Of a stretch of 35,983 nucleotides of DNA, positions 14,950 through 23,710 are shown piece after piece (positions within the stretch are counted from its first letter, which is position 1; each line of letters opens with the position of its first letter). The stretch lies in the NCBI RefSeq assembly GCF_001942495.1, contig NZ_MKZS01000001.1, forward strand, positions 4,822,346 to 4,858,328, read 5' to 3'. This stretch comes from Moorena bouillonii PNG (GTDB lineage: Bacteria > Cyanobacteriota > Cyanobacteriia > Cyanobacteriales > Coleofasciculaceae). A program made the position numbers and the translations under genes. The notes beneath the pieces are model-generated. The model did no database searches and was not told the origin of the DNA. It worked only from the letters and a program-made list of their open reading frames with translations.

Positions 14950-16641
14950 TTATTGAGTTTCTAAAACTTGGACGCGATCGCCGTCTTTGAGGAAAGCAGC
15001 ACCTTTGAGTACAATGCGATCGCTTGGGGATAAACCACTATTGATTTCCACTTGCCCACTAGGGAGCAGTTCTCCCATGACCACTGGCTGTGCTTTAACG
15101 GTGTTATCTGCTTCGAGTCGGTAAACGATGGCGCTAGTGTCGGGTTGGGGCAATACTGCTTTGGATGGTATGGTTAAACCAGTAGTTGATGAGATGGTGA
15201 TGGAGCCTCGTAAAAACATCCCTGGTAGCAAGCTCCCAGAATTGGGTAAATCTACTTTTACCAGAGCTTGACGAGACTGCTGATCGACTATCGGGTCAAT
15301 TTCTCGTACTGTTCCAGAAAGCTTCAGGCTGCTATCTCCTTTAGAAGATATTTCTACTGGTTGTCCAATCTGGATTTGGGACAGTTGGGTTTCGGGTACC
15401 CTTAATAACAGTTCCAAACGCCCCTTTTCGATAATGGTAAAGAGTGTTTCTGAGGAAGAGGTAATATCACCGACACGGGCATTTCTAGTGGCTACTTTGC
15501 CACTGACTGGTGCCACCACTTGGGTATCGTTCAGTCGCGCCATCACTAACTGGACTTGTGCCTTTTCTCTAGCCAGTTGAGCTTGGGCTTGAGCAATTAC
15601 TTCTGGACGGGAACCAGCCAATCTTTGCTGGAGCTGCTGTTGCGCTTCTACTACAGCGGCTTCTAACTGGGCAATTTCTGGGGAGTTGGTGTTTCGTGCT
15701 TGCTCAAGGCGTTGTTGGGCTTCAGATAAATTCGCTTGAGCACTGAAATATTGACTTTCCACCTCATTATAGCGGTCTTGGGAAATGGCTCCTTCGGCAA
15801 TCAATTTTTTCTGGCTCTCGAAGCGACGTTTAGCAAGACTCAACTGTGCTTCAGCAGATGCCACTTGGGCTTTAGCTTGGTCAATTTGTCTAGGAATACT
15901 AGCTTGAGCCTGTCTTAGACGAGCTTGGGCTTGGTCGAGACGAGCTCTAGCTTGGGCTTTTTCTTCTGAGCGTGTCCCTGCTTTGAGTTCTGCTAAACGG
16001 GCTTCAGCTTGGGCAACTGCTGCCTGAGCTTGAGCTAACTGTGCCTGAAGCACAGCATTATCTAGCCTGACCATTACTTGTCCTGCCTTGACAAATTCCC
16101 CTTCTCTAACCAGTACCTGTTTAATCTGTAAACCCGTTGCTTGGGACTTGACCCTAATCTCCTCAAAAGCAGCAACACTACCAATAGCTTCTAGAGTACG
16201 GTTAACTGTGGTGGTTTTTACCTCTGCCACCGTAACAGTTTGAGCAGGTACAGCAGAGGGGACAGCCGCAGGGGTTTCAGCAGAAGCTACAGCCGCAGGG
16301 GTTTCAGCAGTTTCAGCAGGGGAATCGGTTTTTTGAACCTTTGGAGCTGTCCCGATCAATCGCATTCCTAGGAAGGTCAGCATAATTCCCATACTCATGG
16401 CCATCACTAAACTACCTGCTCCTGATGTCAAGGAGTTTTGGGATTCACTAGTCCCGGAGCTGGGTAATGATGAGGCTGAATCCTCCTGTTGGTGATTAGC
16501 TTGGTGTAATGGTTGTTGATCTGGCTGAGTGATAGTAGTGCCAGAGCCATTCAGCTGAGATTTCTGTTGGTGATCTGGCTGAGTGATAGTGCCAGAGCCA
16601 TTTAGCTGAGATCTCCGTTCATCTAAAGTGTTTCGGGTCAT
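14950..16641 (-). CDS. RND efflux periplasmic adaptor (HlyD/AcrA-type membrane fusion protein)
   Basis: The protein has 563 residues. A Gln/Asn-rich cytoplasmic head contains a direct duplication (SQLNGSGT...ITQPD at about 11-23 and 28-41). A membrane segment lies at about 76-96, followed by an Ala/Pro-rich linker. The first lipoyl half (about 130-185, with LEAIGSVAAFEEIRVKSQ) is followed by a long coiled-coil hairpin (about 190-375, very rich in Ala, Gln and Glu). Then come the second lipoyl half (VVAPVSGKVATRNARVGD), a beta-barrel and a membrane-proximal domain. It bridges the pump and a TolC-type channel. AGGGG lies about 7 bp before the ATG. It precedes the pump gene on the same strand by 383 bp of repeats, so co-transcription is likely but the long spacer may alter relative expression. 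Confidence 0.93.
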   Translation of the reverse strand: MTRNTLDERRSQLNGSGTITQPDHQQKSQLNGSGTTITQPDQQPLHQANHQQEDSASSLPSSGTSESQNSLTSGAGSLVMAMSMGIMLTFLGMRLIGTAPKVQKTDSPAETAETPAAVASAETPAAVPSAVPAQTVTVAEVKTTTVNRTLEAIGSVAAFEEIRVKSQATGLQIKQVLVREGEFVKAGQVMVRLDNAVLQAQLAQAQAAVAQAEARLAELKAGTRSEEKAQARARLDQAQARLRQAQASIPRQIDQAKAQVASAEAQLSLAKRRFESQKKLIAEGAISQDRYNEVESQYFSAQANLSEAQQRLEQARNTNSPEIAQLEAAVVEAQQQLQQRLAGSRPEVIAQAQAQLAREKAQVQLVMARLNDTQVVAPVSGKVATRNARVGDITSSSETLFTIIEKGRLELLLRVPETQLSQIQIGQPVEISSKGDSSLKLSGTVREIDPIVDQQSRQALVKVDLPNSGSLLPGMFLRGSITISSTTGLTIPSKAVLPQPDTSAIVYRLEADNTVKAQPVVMGELLPSGQVEINSGLSPSDRIVLKGAAFLKDGDRVQVLETQ

Positions 16642-17146
16642 GGTTATTCCCCTGTTACTGGTAGTGCTGAGTAATTTTGTTAAAAAAATATGATTTTAAA
16701 GGTTATTTCTTAATATAACTTAAAAATTATTAACTTAAAAGTTATTAGGACCTGAGCTAAAACTGTCTATCTATGTTTTTTCTTGATGAAATAAGATGTA
16801 TAATTATTAGTCGTCTGGTAATTAGTCACAAATTTAGCACTCCCCAACATCCATATCAATCAAGCATCGCTTTACGGATGCAGCGATGTCTTGGGGGAAA
16901 GCACAGGGAAAACAGCGGTGCGGACACAGGTTTCACAAACAGAACTGGGCGCCACTGGCACTTGATCAGGGCAGGGCACAGAAAAAAGCAGACAGAAAGA
17001 AAGCCTATAGAATGGGATGGTCCTAACGACTAGCTAAGCGATGGGCGAGCATTGAGCCGCTACTGGAACGCAAAACCTCCAAGTCCCTTAAGTCAACCTA
17101 CCGGTAGTAGAGTAAACCTACTAAGAGATTGATACCGCATGGTTTA

Positions 17147-17270
17147 TATAGCATTTGTATCTGGGTAAACACACGAATTGCCGAAAAAGGCAAGAGCCAA
17201 GAGATCCTCAGTTTTATTGGACAGTAAAAAAAAGACCATACAGGTTTACATCTCAAATACAAACGCTATA
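17147..17270. repeat. MITE-like element with TATAGC ends
   Basis: TATAGCATTTGTAT at the left matches the reverse complement of the right end (TATAGCGTTTGTAT) with one difference, and the similarity extends into a TAAAC block on each side. About 124 bp, non-coding. Two other elements with TAGC-type tips lie at 23598-23708 and 28940-29046. Confidence 0.65.
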
Positions 17271-17332
17271 TTTTCAGGCTAATCGGCAGATCAGACTAGA
17301 TTGTCTCAGTTTTTGTTTCTTAGGTGTAAGCT

Positions 17333-17372
17333 ATCAGCTATCAGCTATCAGCTATCAGCTATCAGCGATTAG
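17333..17372. repeat. STRR heptanucleotide array (AGCTATC)
   Basis: Five to six units, the reverse complement of the GATAGCT array at 10862-11009. A degenerate tail with CGGCTGA/CCGCTGA variants follows to about 17400. Confidence 0.9.
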
Positions 17373-17464
17373 CTCACGGCTGACCGCTGACTGCTGAATG
17401 CTTACTCTTAGGTGCGCTTTCCGCTCTTTGTGCCCTTGACCGATTAAGAATTTAATTCGCGCTT

Positions 17465-17492
17465 AGGTGCGACCCGAAGGCGCGCACCTTTT
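17465..17492. terminator. Hairpin near the uvrC 3' end, terminator-like
   Basis: AGGTGCG 17465-17471 pairs with CGCACCT 17483-17489 across an 11-nt loop; TTTT follows on the plus strand only. It may stop plus-strand transcription or may be one more dispersed GGTGCG repeat; a related GGTGCG copy lies nearby at 17411. Confidence 0.35.
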
Positions 17493-17584
17493 GTTGCCTC
17501 AGTTTTTGTGTGACATTTTCCTCTGTTTGCTGACTTTTCAAAGTCTAGTAGTATTTAGAATATATACTTTTTAAAAAGGTCTAG

Positions 17585-19570
17585 TCATGGGTGGAAGTAG
17601 TGATAAATTTCCTTAGATAAATGCAAACCAATGCCTGGTACTTCAGCAAGCTGTTTAACCGATGCGTTGCGAATATAATCAATGGAGTTAAAGTGAGCCA
17701 ATAGCTGTTTTTGCCGCTGAAATCCTAATCCAGGAATCTCATCTAAACGGGAACGATGTAACTGACTACTTCTTTGTTTCCGATGAAAATTCACCGCAAA
17801 GCGATGAGCCTCATCTCTAACCCTGCGCAAAAGTTGCACCCCTGGTTGCTCGGGATCAGTGGCTAGGGGCAATGGCTCTCCTGGTAAAAATAGTTCTTCG
17901 TACTGTTTTGCTAAGCTTACCACAGGCACTTCTTCTTGTAAATTTAGCTCTTGCAATACTGCTACAACTGCTGACAGCTGTCCTTTTCCGCCATCAATCA
18001 TTACCAAATCAGGCCAATCTTTTCTGAGTGTTGATTGTTGATTGTTGAGTTTGGGTTGTTGAGTTTGGGTTGTTGAGTTTGGGTTGTTTAGTGTTGAGTG
18101 TTTAGTGTTGCTTGTTGAGTTTTGATTATCTGCTAGTTCTGGTTCGAGTTGACTTTTTTTGAAGCGACGGCGAATCACCTCAGCAAGGCTAGCAAAATCA
18201 TCGGAATGACCGACAGTGATATTATGATTTTTGATCTTGTAGTGACGGTAGTGCTGCTTGGCTGGTGTGCCATCTAGAAATACTACCTGAGAAGCCACTG
18301 CATTGCTGCCCTGGATGTGGGAAATGTCATACCCTTCTATGCGCCGTGGTAAATCCGGTAAGTCAAGAATGTTAGCTAAATCCTCCATGGCTTTGGTGTT
18401 GCGGTCAACCAATCGCTGGGTGCGTTCCAGTTCATAGTTAGCATTGCGCTTGACCATTTCAATCAGTTCAGCTTTGGTTTGCCGTTGGGGGGTGAGTATA
18501 GTCACATTTCGACCTTTGCGCACGCTCAAATAGTCAGCCAACATCTCCCCATCGGGTAACGGGTGTTGCACCAAAATTTCTGTAGGGATTTCTACAGCAT
18601 CAGCAGTTTGGTAATGCTCTTCTAAAACCCGTTGTAAAATGGCTCCGAGTTCTATTGGCCCATTCCCTTGAGGGGCTACATCGGCAAAAAATCCCAAGCG
18701 CCCGACTAAGTGACCAGCACGGATCTGAAATAGTTGGATGCAAGCATGTTTGGGATCAGCCGCTAGTGCGATCGCATCTCGTGATACAGTATCGTCAGGT
18801 AAGGCTACTTTTTGGTCTGTACTCAGGGACTTAAGTCCAGTAATCTGATCCCTAATCCGCGCTGCTAGCTCAAAGTTAAGGGATTCTGCTGCTTGTTCCA
18901 TATTGGCCGTCAGCATCTCAATTAGTTCCCCAGTACGCCCTTGAAAAACCATCGCGATTTTCTGGATGGTTTGACGGTACTCTTCCGGTGTGATTAGTTT
19001 TTGACACACACCAGGACAACGACCTAAATCATAGTTAAGGCAAGGACGGTCTTTAAACAGAGGTTTAGGGCGTTGCCGGATGGGGAAAAGCTGTTTGACC
19101 AGAGCTAAAGTATTGCGCAATAACTTGACATCGACGTAGGGACCATAGTATTTATCCTGTTTATTCCCCATGCGCCGCTTACGGGTAATGAAGATACGGG
19201 GATAATCCTCTGACCAAGTAATGACAACATAGGGATACTTCTTATCATCCTTGAGCAGTACGTTGTAGTAAGGTTGGTGCTGCTTAATCAGATTCGCTTC
19301 CAGCGCTAGGGCTTCCGCTTCCGTATCGGTTACGATGAATTCAATATCTGTAACCTGTGCCACCATCATTGCAATGCGAGGACTCAAGGGTTGGGAGTCA
19401 CGGAAATAGGAACGGACTCGCGTACGCAATTTTCGGGCTTTGCCGATGTAAATAATACTAGCGCTATGGTCACGCATTAAATAAATCCCTGGTTCTAGGG
19501 GAATTTCTTTTAATCGACTTTCCAAGGGTTCTGAATCTTGGATTAATGGCTTAGAACTCATCAGATACAT
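17585..19570 (-). CDS. uvrC: UvrABC system protein C (excinuclease subunit), with a low-complexity insert
   Basis: The protein has 661 residues, against about 610-625 usual. It makes the 3' and 5' incisions in nucleotide excision repair after UvrAB loads on damaged DNA. An N-terminal GIY-YIG nuclease domain has GIY at 28-30 and YIG at 41-43. A cysteine cluster ([13 protein letters not shown]) and a UVR segment near 220-250 follow. The RNase-H-like nuclease has Asp415 in GYDISH and Asp526 in MIDGGKGQL. Tandem helix-hairpin-helix motifs (IPGLG, VPGIGLH) close the protein. Residues about 478-516 are an Asn/Ser/Thr/Gln-rich insert encoded by degenerate repeats, inside the RNase-H domain between the two aspartates. 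The frame and catalytic residues are intact, so it is probably functional. ATG at 19570 or, as likely, 19561 (MSSKPLI). Confidence 0.96.
   Translation of the reverse strand: MYLMSSKPLIQDSEPLESRLKEIPLEPGIYLMRDHSASIIYIGKARKLRTRVRSYFRDSQPLSPRIAMMVAQVTDIEFIVTDTEAEALALEANLIKQHQPYYNVLLKDDKKYPYVVITWSEDYPRIFITRKRRMGNKQDKYYGPYVDVKLLRNTLALVKQLFPIRQRPKPLFKDRPCLNYDLGRCPGVCQKLITPEEYRQTIQKIAMVFQGRTGELIEMLTANMEQAAESLNFELAARIRDQITGLKSLSTDQKVALPDDTVSRDAIALAADPKHACIQLFQIRAGHLVGRLGFFADVAPQGNGPIELGAILQRVLEEHYQTADAVEIPTEILVQHPLPDGEMLADYLSVRKGRNVTILTPQRQTKAELIEMVKRNANYELERTQRLVDRNTKAMEDLANILDLPDLPRRIEGYDISHIQGSNAVASQVVFLDGTPAKQHYRHYKIKNHNITVGHSDDFASLAEVIRRRFKKSQLEPELADNQNSTSNTKHSTLNNPNSTTQTQQPKLNNQQSTLRKDWPDLVMIDGGKGQLSAVVAVLQELNLQEEVPVVSLAKQYEELFLPGEPLPLATDPEQPGVQLLRRVRDEAHRFAVNFHRKQRSSQLHRSRLDEIPGLGFQRQKQLLAHFNSIDYIRNASVKQLAEVPGIGLHLSKEIYHYFHP
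18020..18138 (-). repeat. In-frame degenerate repeat inside uvrC
   Basis: The plus strand reads GAGTTTGGGTTGTT about three times, then related GTTTAGTG/GTTGAG units. Translated on the minus strand it gives [18 protein letters not shown]-type sequence. The insert of about 39 codons accounts for most of UvrC's excess length. Confidence 0.85.
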
Positions 19571-19926
19571 TTAACCCAGTATTTCCGCCCCATAGCGGTC
19601 AGCCGTGTATGGCACGCCAATTGTTAATTGATGAGGAGGTATCTCTCTTTGCTTTGACGGAAAATCCTAAAAGCGCTTTTACTTAACAACCAAGGCATTT
19701 ACTACAGAACAACTTAACCGTTGTTTGATACTTCAATGCATCAAAGCTAAATTATTGTTTCTGGAGTCTTGATCACAGACTCCCAATCAATAGCTTGAAT
19801 GGCTGTTAGGGCAATTATACCAGATACTTCCAAGACTTTCCGGAAACTTTCTACAGAATTATTGATTAGAACGTGCTAGTCAATGGTCTGTGGTCAACTG
19901 TTTGTTGTTACTTGCCATGATTACCA
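19571..19926. other. Spacer upstream of uvrC and downstream of the response regulator
   Basis: No gene seen. A small hairpin (GGAGTC 19763-19768, GACTCC 19778-19783) has no T-run on either strand. The region should contain the uvrC promoter, but no box is clear. Confidence 0.6.
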
Positions 19927-20304
19927 CTAGGTTTGCTTGTTTTCCGCTAGCCGATTTGAGATCACATCCAGGAATTTATCCACATTAAATGGCTTCAGAA
20001 TATAGTCATGAATGCCTAGTTCTCTGATCTTCTGAATATTGCTGCGATCTGCACTAGCTGTAAGAAACATAAAAGGAATTTTGGCTGTGGCTGGATCTTG
20101 CCGTAGTGCCTCCAATACCCCATATCCATCTAGTTCAGGCATCATTACATCGCACAGAATCAAATCTGGCGGTTCTTTTTGAACCAACTGTACACCTTCA
20201 ACACCATTTTCAGCACCCAAAGCTTCAAACCCTTCAATTTCAAGGAGTTCGATCAGATTTTCTCGAATAAAAATCTCGTCCTCAATTACCAAGATTTTAT
20301 TCAT
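19927..20304 (-). CDS. Single-domain response regulator (CheY-like)
   Basis: The protein has 125 residues, just one receiver domain. The acidic pair is Glu8-Asp9 (plus Glu10), the phosphorylated aspartate is Asp52 in LCDVMMPELDG, the switch Thr82 is in FLTASAD, and Lys104 is in LKPF. It should be phosphorylated by a histidine kinase and act by protein contact, since it has no output domain; it may relay to a hybrid kinase or a phosphotransfer protein. AGGA lies about 6 bp before the ATG. No kinase gene is adjacent, so the partner is unknown. Confidence 0.93.
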   Translation of the reverse strand: MNKILVIEDEIFIRENLIELLEIEGFEALGAENGVEGVQLVQKEPPDLILCDVMMPELDGYGVLEALRQDPATAKIPFMFLTASADRSNIQKIRELGIHDYILKPFNVDKFLDVISNRLAENKQT

Positions 20305-20445
20305 TATTATCCTGTTGAACCTAACTGTTAAAACTTATATCTTATCAGAACCTTATAATAAAATCCAATTATACGGCATAGTTGGTACATTAGCCCCATG
20401 GGATACTATTGGGTGTAGCCCAAGTTTGATCGACAGCCCAACCAA

Positions 20446-21228
20446 ATGAAACGATATATGAGTGTACTCCAGTTGTTCTGGAGTACGGCCCTCACTGCTG
20501 AACTGGAATATCGGCTAAATTTTGCGATCGCTACCTTGAGCAGCCTAGGAAACCTGGCTGGTAGCCTATTTGGTCTATTCTTGTTTTACCGCACTGGCTA
20601 CACCTTTTCTGGCTGGAATTGGGAAGAAGCGCTGGTCATACTAGGCATATTCACATTACTGCAGGGATTTTCTGGCACATTCCTGATTCCCAATCTCAAC
20701 CGGATTGTGGATCACGTCGAGCAAGGAACCCTCGATTTTATCCTACTCAAGCCCATTAATTCTCAGTTCTGGCTGTCTTGGCGAAGTGTCAGCCCTTGGG
20801 GGTTACCAGACTTAATCTTCTCAATTATAGTAATAGGCTACGCTGGTACACGCCTAGACTTAGATATCAGCAACTATCTGTTAAGTGTAGTGCCATTGTG
20901 TTTTGGGTTGACTAGCCTCTACAGCATCTGGTTTATGCTAGGAGCAACGAGCATTTGGTTTGTCAAAATCTACAATGTCACCGCTGTTCTGCGCAGTATG
21001 CTAGAAGCTGGTCGATATCCCATTGTAGCTTATCCGGCTAGCTATCGGTTCTTCTTTACCTTTGTAGTGCCAGTGGCGTTCCTGACTACAGTCCCAGCAG
21101 AAGTGATGTTGAATCGCAGTGATACCTTTTGGGTAGTAGGTTCCGGTATTCTAGCCCTAGGATTGCTGTTTGCTTCTGGGATCTTTTGGCAGTTTGCCCT
21201 GCGTTTTTATACCAGTGCTTCTAGTTAG
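20446..21228 (+). CDS. ABC-2-type transporter permease (DUF990-like family)
   Basis: The protein has 260 residues with about six membrane segments (around 25-48, 62-80, 115-135, 143-168, 200-220, 230-252). It resembles the ABC2 membrane family found in pairs with a similar permease and an ATPase; segments such as LNRIVDHVEQGTLDFILLKP and ELEYRLNFAIATLSSLGNLA are typical. It would form the membrane channel of an exporter of unknown substrate. No ATPase or second permease is in this window. It converges on the asparagine-synthetase-like gene. Confidence 0.85.
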   Translation: MKRYMSVLQLFWSTALTAELEYRLNFAIATLSSLGNLAGSLFGLFLFYRTGYTFSGWNWEEALVILGIFTLLQGFSGTFLIPNLNRIVDHVEQGTLDFILLKPINSQFWLSWRSVSPWGLPDLIFSIIVIGYAGTRLDLDISNYLLSVVPLCFGLTSLYSIWFMLGATSIWFVKIYNVTAVLRSMLEAGRYPIVAYPASYRFFFTFVVPVAFLTTVPAEVMLNRSDTFWVVGSGILALGLLFASGIFWQFALRFYTSASS

Positions 21229-21252
21229 CTTGATTCTTGCGAATCAAGCTAA
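21225..21252. terminator. Hairpin between convergent genes, probable bidirectional terminator
   Basis: TTAGCTTGATTC 21225-21236 and GAATCAAGCTAA 21241-21252 form a perfect 12-bp stem with a 4-nt loop. The stem includes the TAG stop of the ABC-2 permease and lies just beyond the stop of the convergent gene. Neither side has a strong T-run, so efficiency is uncertain. Confidence 0.6.
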
Positions 21253-21258
21253 GATGGG

Positions 21259-23184
21259 TCATTCCATAACTTCTTGGTGCCAGATAGCAAAAGTTAGCAG
21301 TGACCAAATTTGGCGGCTATTACCAGGTTGGTAGTCTTTTATCAAGTTACAAACTTCCGGTTTAAAAATACCTGTTTCTGGCAATGTTTTAATTAACGCG
21401 CCAACATCTTCCCAGAGATAATCTTTGAGCCAAGAACCAAAAGGCGATCGCCAACCATACTTTTTCCGCTTTTGTACTACTTTTGGCAATAAATCTGAGA
21501 AAGTCGCTCTCAGCAGTTGCTTATCTTTTTGCCAGCCCACTTTCCTGGCAAAGGGAATAGACATAGCATATTCAACAAATTGGTAATCTAAAAAAGGAGT
21601 CAGGGATTCCAAACCTGCTGGCGTACTTGTTTTATATGCCCTCATGCGATTTGATTCTTTAATATCCAACTTCAAATCCATGTAGAGCAGGGCATCTTGG
21701 TTGCTATTAATGTGATTTTTGGAGAGCAAACTTTTTAATAGTTCCTGATATATCGAGTCTATAACTCCCGTATCTGTAGCGTATTCTCCCTGTAAGAGCT
21801 GATTAAATTCTCCCTTGCCGTAGGTAAACCAAGTACTTAATCTTTCTACAGTTAAGGGTGCTAAGTCCACTCTTCTAAAAGCTGTAGGATTAAAGTTATC
21901 TTTTACTGGCCATTTGTTTCTGTTGGCATAGGCTAAGTTGCGCAACCAGCTAGGTAATTTTTGCAAGAGGCTAATCTGCATATCTAATTGATGGCGCGGC
22001 TCACCTCCAAAGATGGCATCACTGCCATCCCCAGTCATTACTACTGCAATTCCTTGCTCCTTAAGCCATTCAGCCAGCAAGAGCATGGTGACGTTAATTT
22101 GATTACTATGAGGCTCACCAAAACTTCTTACACAACGTCGCAGTGTACCGATTAAATCTTGTCTGCCAGAGATAATCAGCTGACTATGTTTGGTACCAAA
22201 ATGGGCACTCACTGCTTTAGCAACATCAGCATCAGAGTTACACTGATTCGGATTTGTGTTCCAGATTTCAGCATCAAGGGAACCAATTTCAAAGGCTGTA
22301 GAAAAGGTGTGAACTGGTTCTTTTGAGAGTTTGCTCATCATCCCCACAACCAGGGTAGAGTCTAAACCACCACTCAGAAGTGCTGCGGGAGAAAAATCAC
22401 TGTTGCGATCTAAGCGACGCTTTACCGCCAACTCAAACCGCGAGCGAAGATTGTCTCTGATTTCTGCTTCTGGCGTACTCTGCAATGTTGCGACTTGCTG
22501 GAGTTGCCAGTAGTGATGTAGCTGCGGTGTTTTTCCGGCTTCAATGATTAAACTATGAGCAGGTTGTAGCTTTTTTACCCCCTTAACTAGGCTCAAGGGA
22601 GAAGGAACGTATCCAAAAACCAGGTAGGATTGCAACCCTTGAGGGTCCACAGCTTTGGAAACCACAGGGTGTTCTAGGATTGCCTTGAGTTCTGAAGCAA
22701 AAATGAAAGTAGAGTGTAGCTCATCGAAGAAGTAATATAGTGGTTGCTCCCCAAATCTGTCTCTCGCTAACCACAGCCTTCCAACAGAGCGGTCCCAAAT
22801 GGCAAAAGCAAATGTGCCATTGAGCTTATGAACAACCTCTGTTCCCCAAGCTTCGTATCCCTTCAGTAATACTTCAGTGTCACTATTAGATTGGACATGA
22901 AACCCCAATGTTTCCAACTCCTCTCTGATTTCCAGGCAGTTGAAAATATTACCACTGAAGACAACGACACTTGTATGGTTAGAGTTCCACATTGGCTGAT
23001 AGCTATCAGCGCTTAAGTCTCTCCTGATCAGGGGAACATGGGCTAGAGCCACTCCATCCTCTGGTGTAATGTCTAAATAACTGTCATCAGAACCACTATA
23101 GGTAATTGCATTACCCATGCGCAGAAGCAAGTTCCGAGTAAGATGCTTATCTGTAGCTGTGAAAATGCCAACTATACTACCCAT
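21259..23184 (-). CDS. Asparagine-synthetase-family amidotransferase lacking the glutaminase cysteine
   Basis: The protein has 641 residues from ATG at 23184. A longer frame uses TTG at 23211, but the ATG aligns exactly with the family start. AsnB-type enzymes begin MCG, the Cys being the glutamine-hydrolysing nucleophile; this one begins MGSIVGIF. Other glutaminase-site signatures are also changed: RGPDD reads SGSDD (about 31-34), NGEIYN reads SGNIFN (about 77-82), and the RLSI arginine region reads HVPLIR. The C-terminal synthetase domain looks intact, with the ATP-pyrophosphatase loop SGGLDS at 271-276, TPFLD, and KKYGWRSPF near the end. It should adenylate a carboxylate and form an amide, using ammonia or an amine rather than glutamine. 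Cys-less relatives include beta-lactam synthetases and lasso-peptide cyclases. The substrate is unknown. Confidence 0.85.
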   Translation of the reverse strand: MGSIVGIFTATDKHLTRNLLLRMGNAITYSGSDDSYLDITPEDGVALAHVPLIRRDLSADSYQPMWNSNHTSVVVFSGNIFNCLEIREELETLGFHVQSNSDTEVLLKGYEAWGTEVVHKLNGTFAFAIWDRSVGRLWLARDRFGEQPLYYFFDELHSTFIFASELKAILEHPVVSKAVDPQGLQSYLVFGYVPSPLSLVKGVKKLQPAHSLIIEAGKTPQLHHYWQLQQVATLQSTPEAEIRDNLRSRFELAVKRRLDRNSDFSPAALLSGGLDSTLVVGMMSKLSKEPVHTFSTAFEIGSLDAEIWNTNPNQCNSDADVAKAVSAHFGTKHSQLIISGRQDLIGTLRRCVRSFGEPHSNQINVTMLLLAEWLKEQGIAVVMTGDGSDAIFGGEPRHQLDMQISLLQKLPSWLRNLAYANRNKWPVKDNFNPTAFRRVDLAPLTVERLSTWFTYGKGEFNQLLQGEYATDTGVIDSIYQELLKSLLSKNHINSNQDALLYMDLKLDIKESNRMRAYKTSTPAGLESLTPFLDYQFVEYAMSIPFARKVGWQKDKQLLRATFSDLLPKVVQKRKKYGWRSPFGSWLKDYLWEDVGALIKTLPETGIFKPEVCNLIKDYQPGNSRQIWSLLTFAIWHQEVME

Positions 23185-23216
23185 TAATGCTGGATACCTC
23201 GAACAAAACAAATTGC

Positions 23217-23243
23217 GTTCGCGAAGCGTGGCCGTAGGCCAAT
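23217..23243. repeat. Palindromic repeat copy upstream of the AsnB-like gene
   Basis: GTTCGCGAAGCGTGGCC followed by GTAGGCC, the same family as 4546-4571, 14676-14833 and the pump insert. It lies within 60 bp of the AsnB-like start codon, in its presumed leader. Confidence 0.85.
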
Positions 23244-23508
23244 CGCCCTCTAGTAGCTTAACAACTAACTCAACAACTAATTAGAGGACTTATGGCTATA
23301 ATTCCCATAAGTCTTGACAAAATTACTATTTTGGTATCTAAGCGCAAAATTGGGTTTTTTAACGGTGATTAGACAGTCGCCCTATAAATACTGCTCTATT
23401 GAACTATTTTTTGATTAGAGAAATTTCTGTAGGAATTGTGATAATTTTTGTTCCCTGTTCCGATGATCCGCTGTTCCCTGCTCCCTGTTATCTTTCCTCT
23501 AGTTGCAA

Positions 23509-23575
23509 GGGCAAAGCATCGGGTCTATGACCTGATCAAATCAAAAGAAATCATGGTCGCCCAAATGCTTTGCCC
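23509..23575. repeat. Inverted-repeat mini-element, GGGCAAAGCAT ends
   Basis: GGGCAAAGCAT 23509-23519 and ATGCTTTGCCC 23565-23575 are perfect complements around 45 bp. A dispersed cyanobacterial mini-element is the simplest reading. It lies in the 3' region of gnd, between two heptamer-rich stretches (CCCTGTT-type, about 23450-23490 and 23635-23668). Confidence 0.65.
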
Positions 23576-23597
23576 CTCAATCAGTAATAAGTTTTTC

Positions 23598-23708
23598 TAG
23601 CGGTTTTTAACCTAATGAGGTACACAGTTTTTTTTCCCTGTTCCCTGTTCCCTGTTCCCTGTTCCCTAAAACCAGGAAATCTGTACCTCACAAAACTTAA
23701 AACCGCTA
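23598..23708. repeat. MITE-like inverted repeat enclosing a CCCTGTT array, abutting gnd
   Basis: The left arm TAGCGGTTTTTAA...GAGGTACACAG and the right arm CTGTACCTC...TTAAAACCGCTA are imperfect complements about 28 bp long. Between them is a poly-T tract and four to five CCCTGTT heptamers. The right arm ends two bases before the gnd stop codon, so the transcript's 3' end would carry this hairpin, which may act as terminator or stabiliser. Confidence 0.65.
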
Positions 23709-23710
23709 TA

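Larger units (their letters stand above)
16642..17584. other. Long spacer upstream of the adaptor gene and downstream of uvrC
   Basis: No gene I can defend. An AT-rich stretch at 16680-16760 lies upstream of the adaptor and is the likely promoter region. A MITE-like element lies at 17147-17270, a heptamer array at 17333-17372 and a hairpin at 17465-17489. The open frame at 16773-17033 has no recognisable domain. Confidence 0.7.

Noticed and set aside
16773-17033. Plus-strand 86-residue frame upstream of the adaptor
   Set aside because: No domain, no ribosome-binding site, biased composition; region resembles dispersed repeat debris.
21259-23211. TTG start at 23211 restoring an early cysteine (MFCSRY...)
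   Set aside because: The cysteine would be at position 3 and not aligned with the MCGI motif; the ATG at 23184 aligns with the family start, where the cysteine is replaced by glycine.
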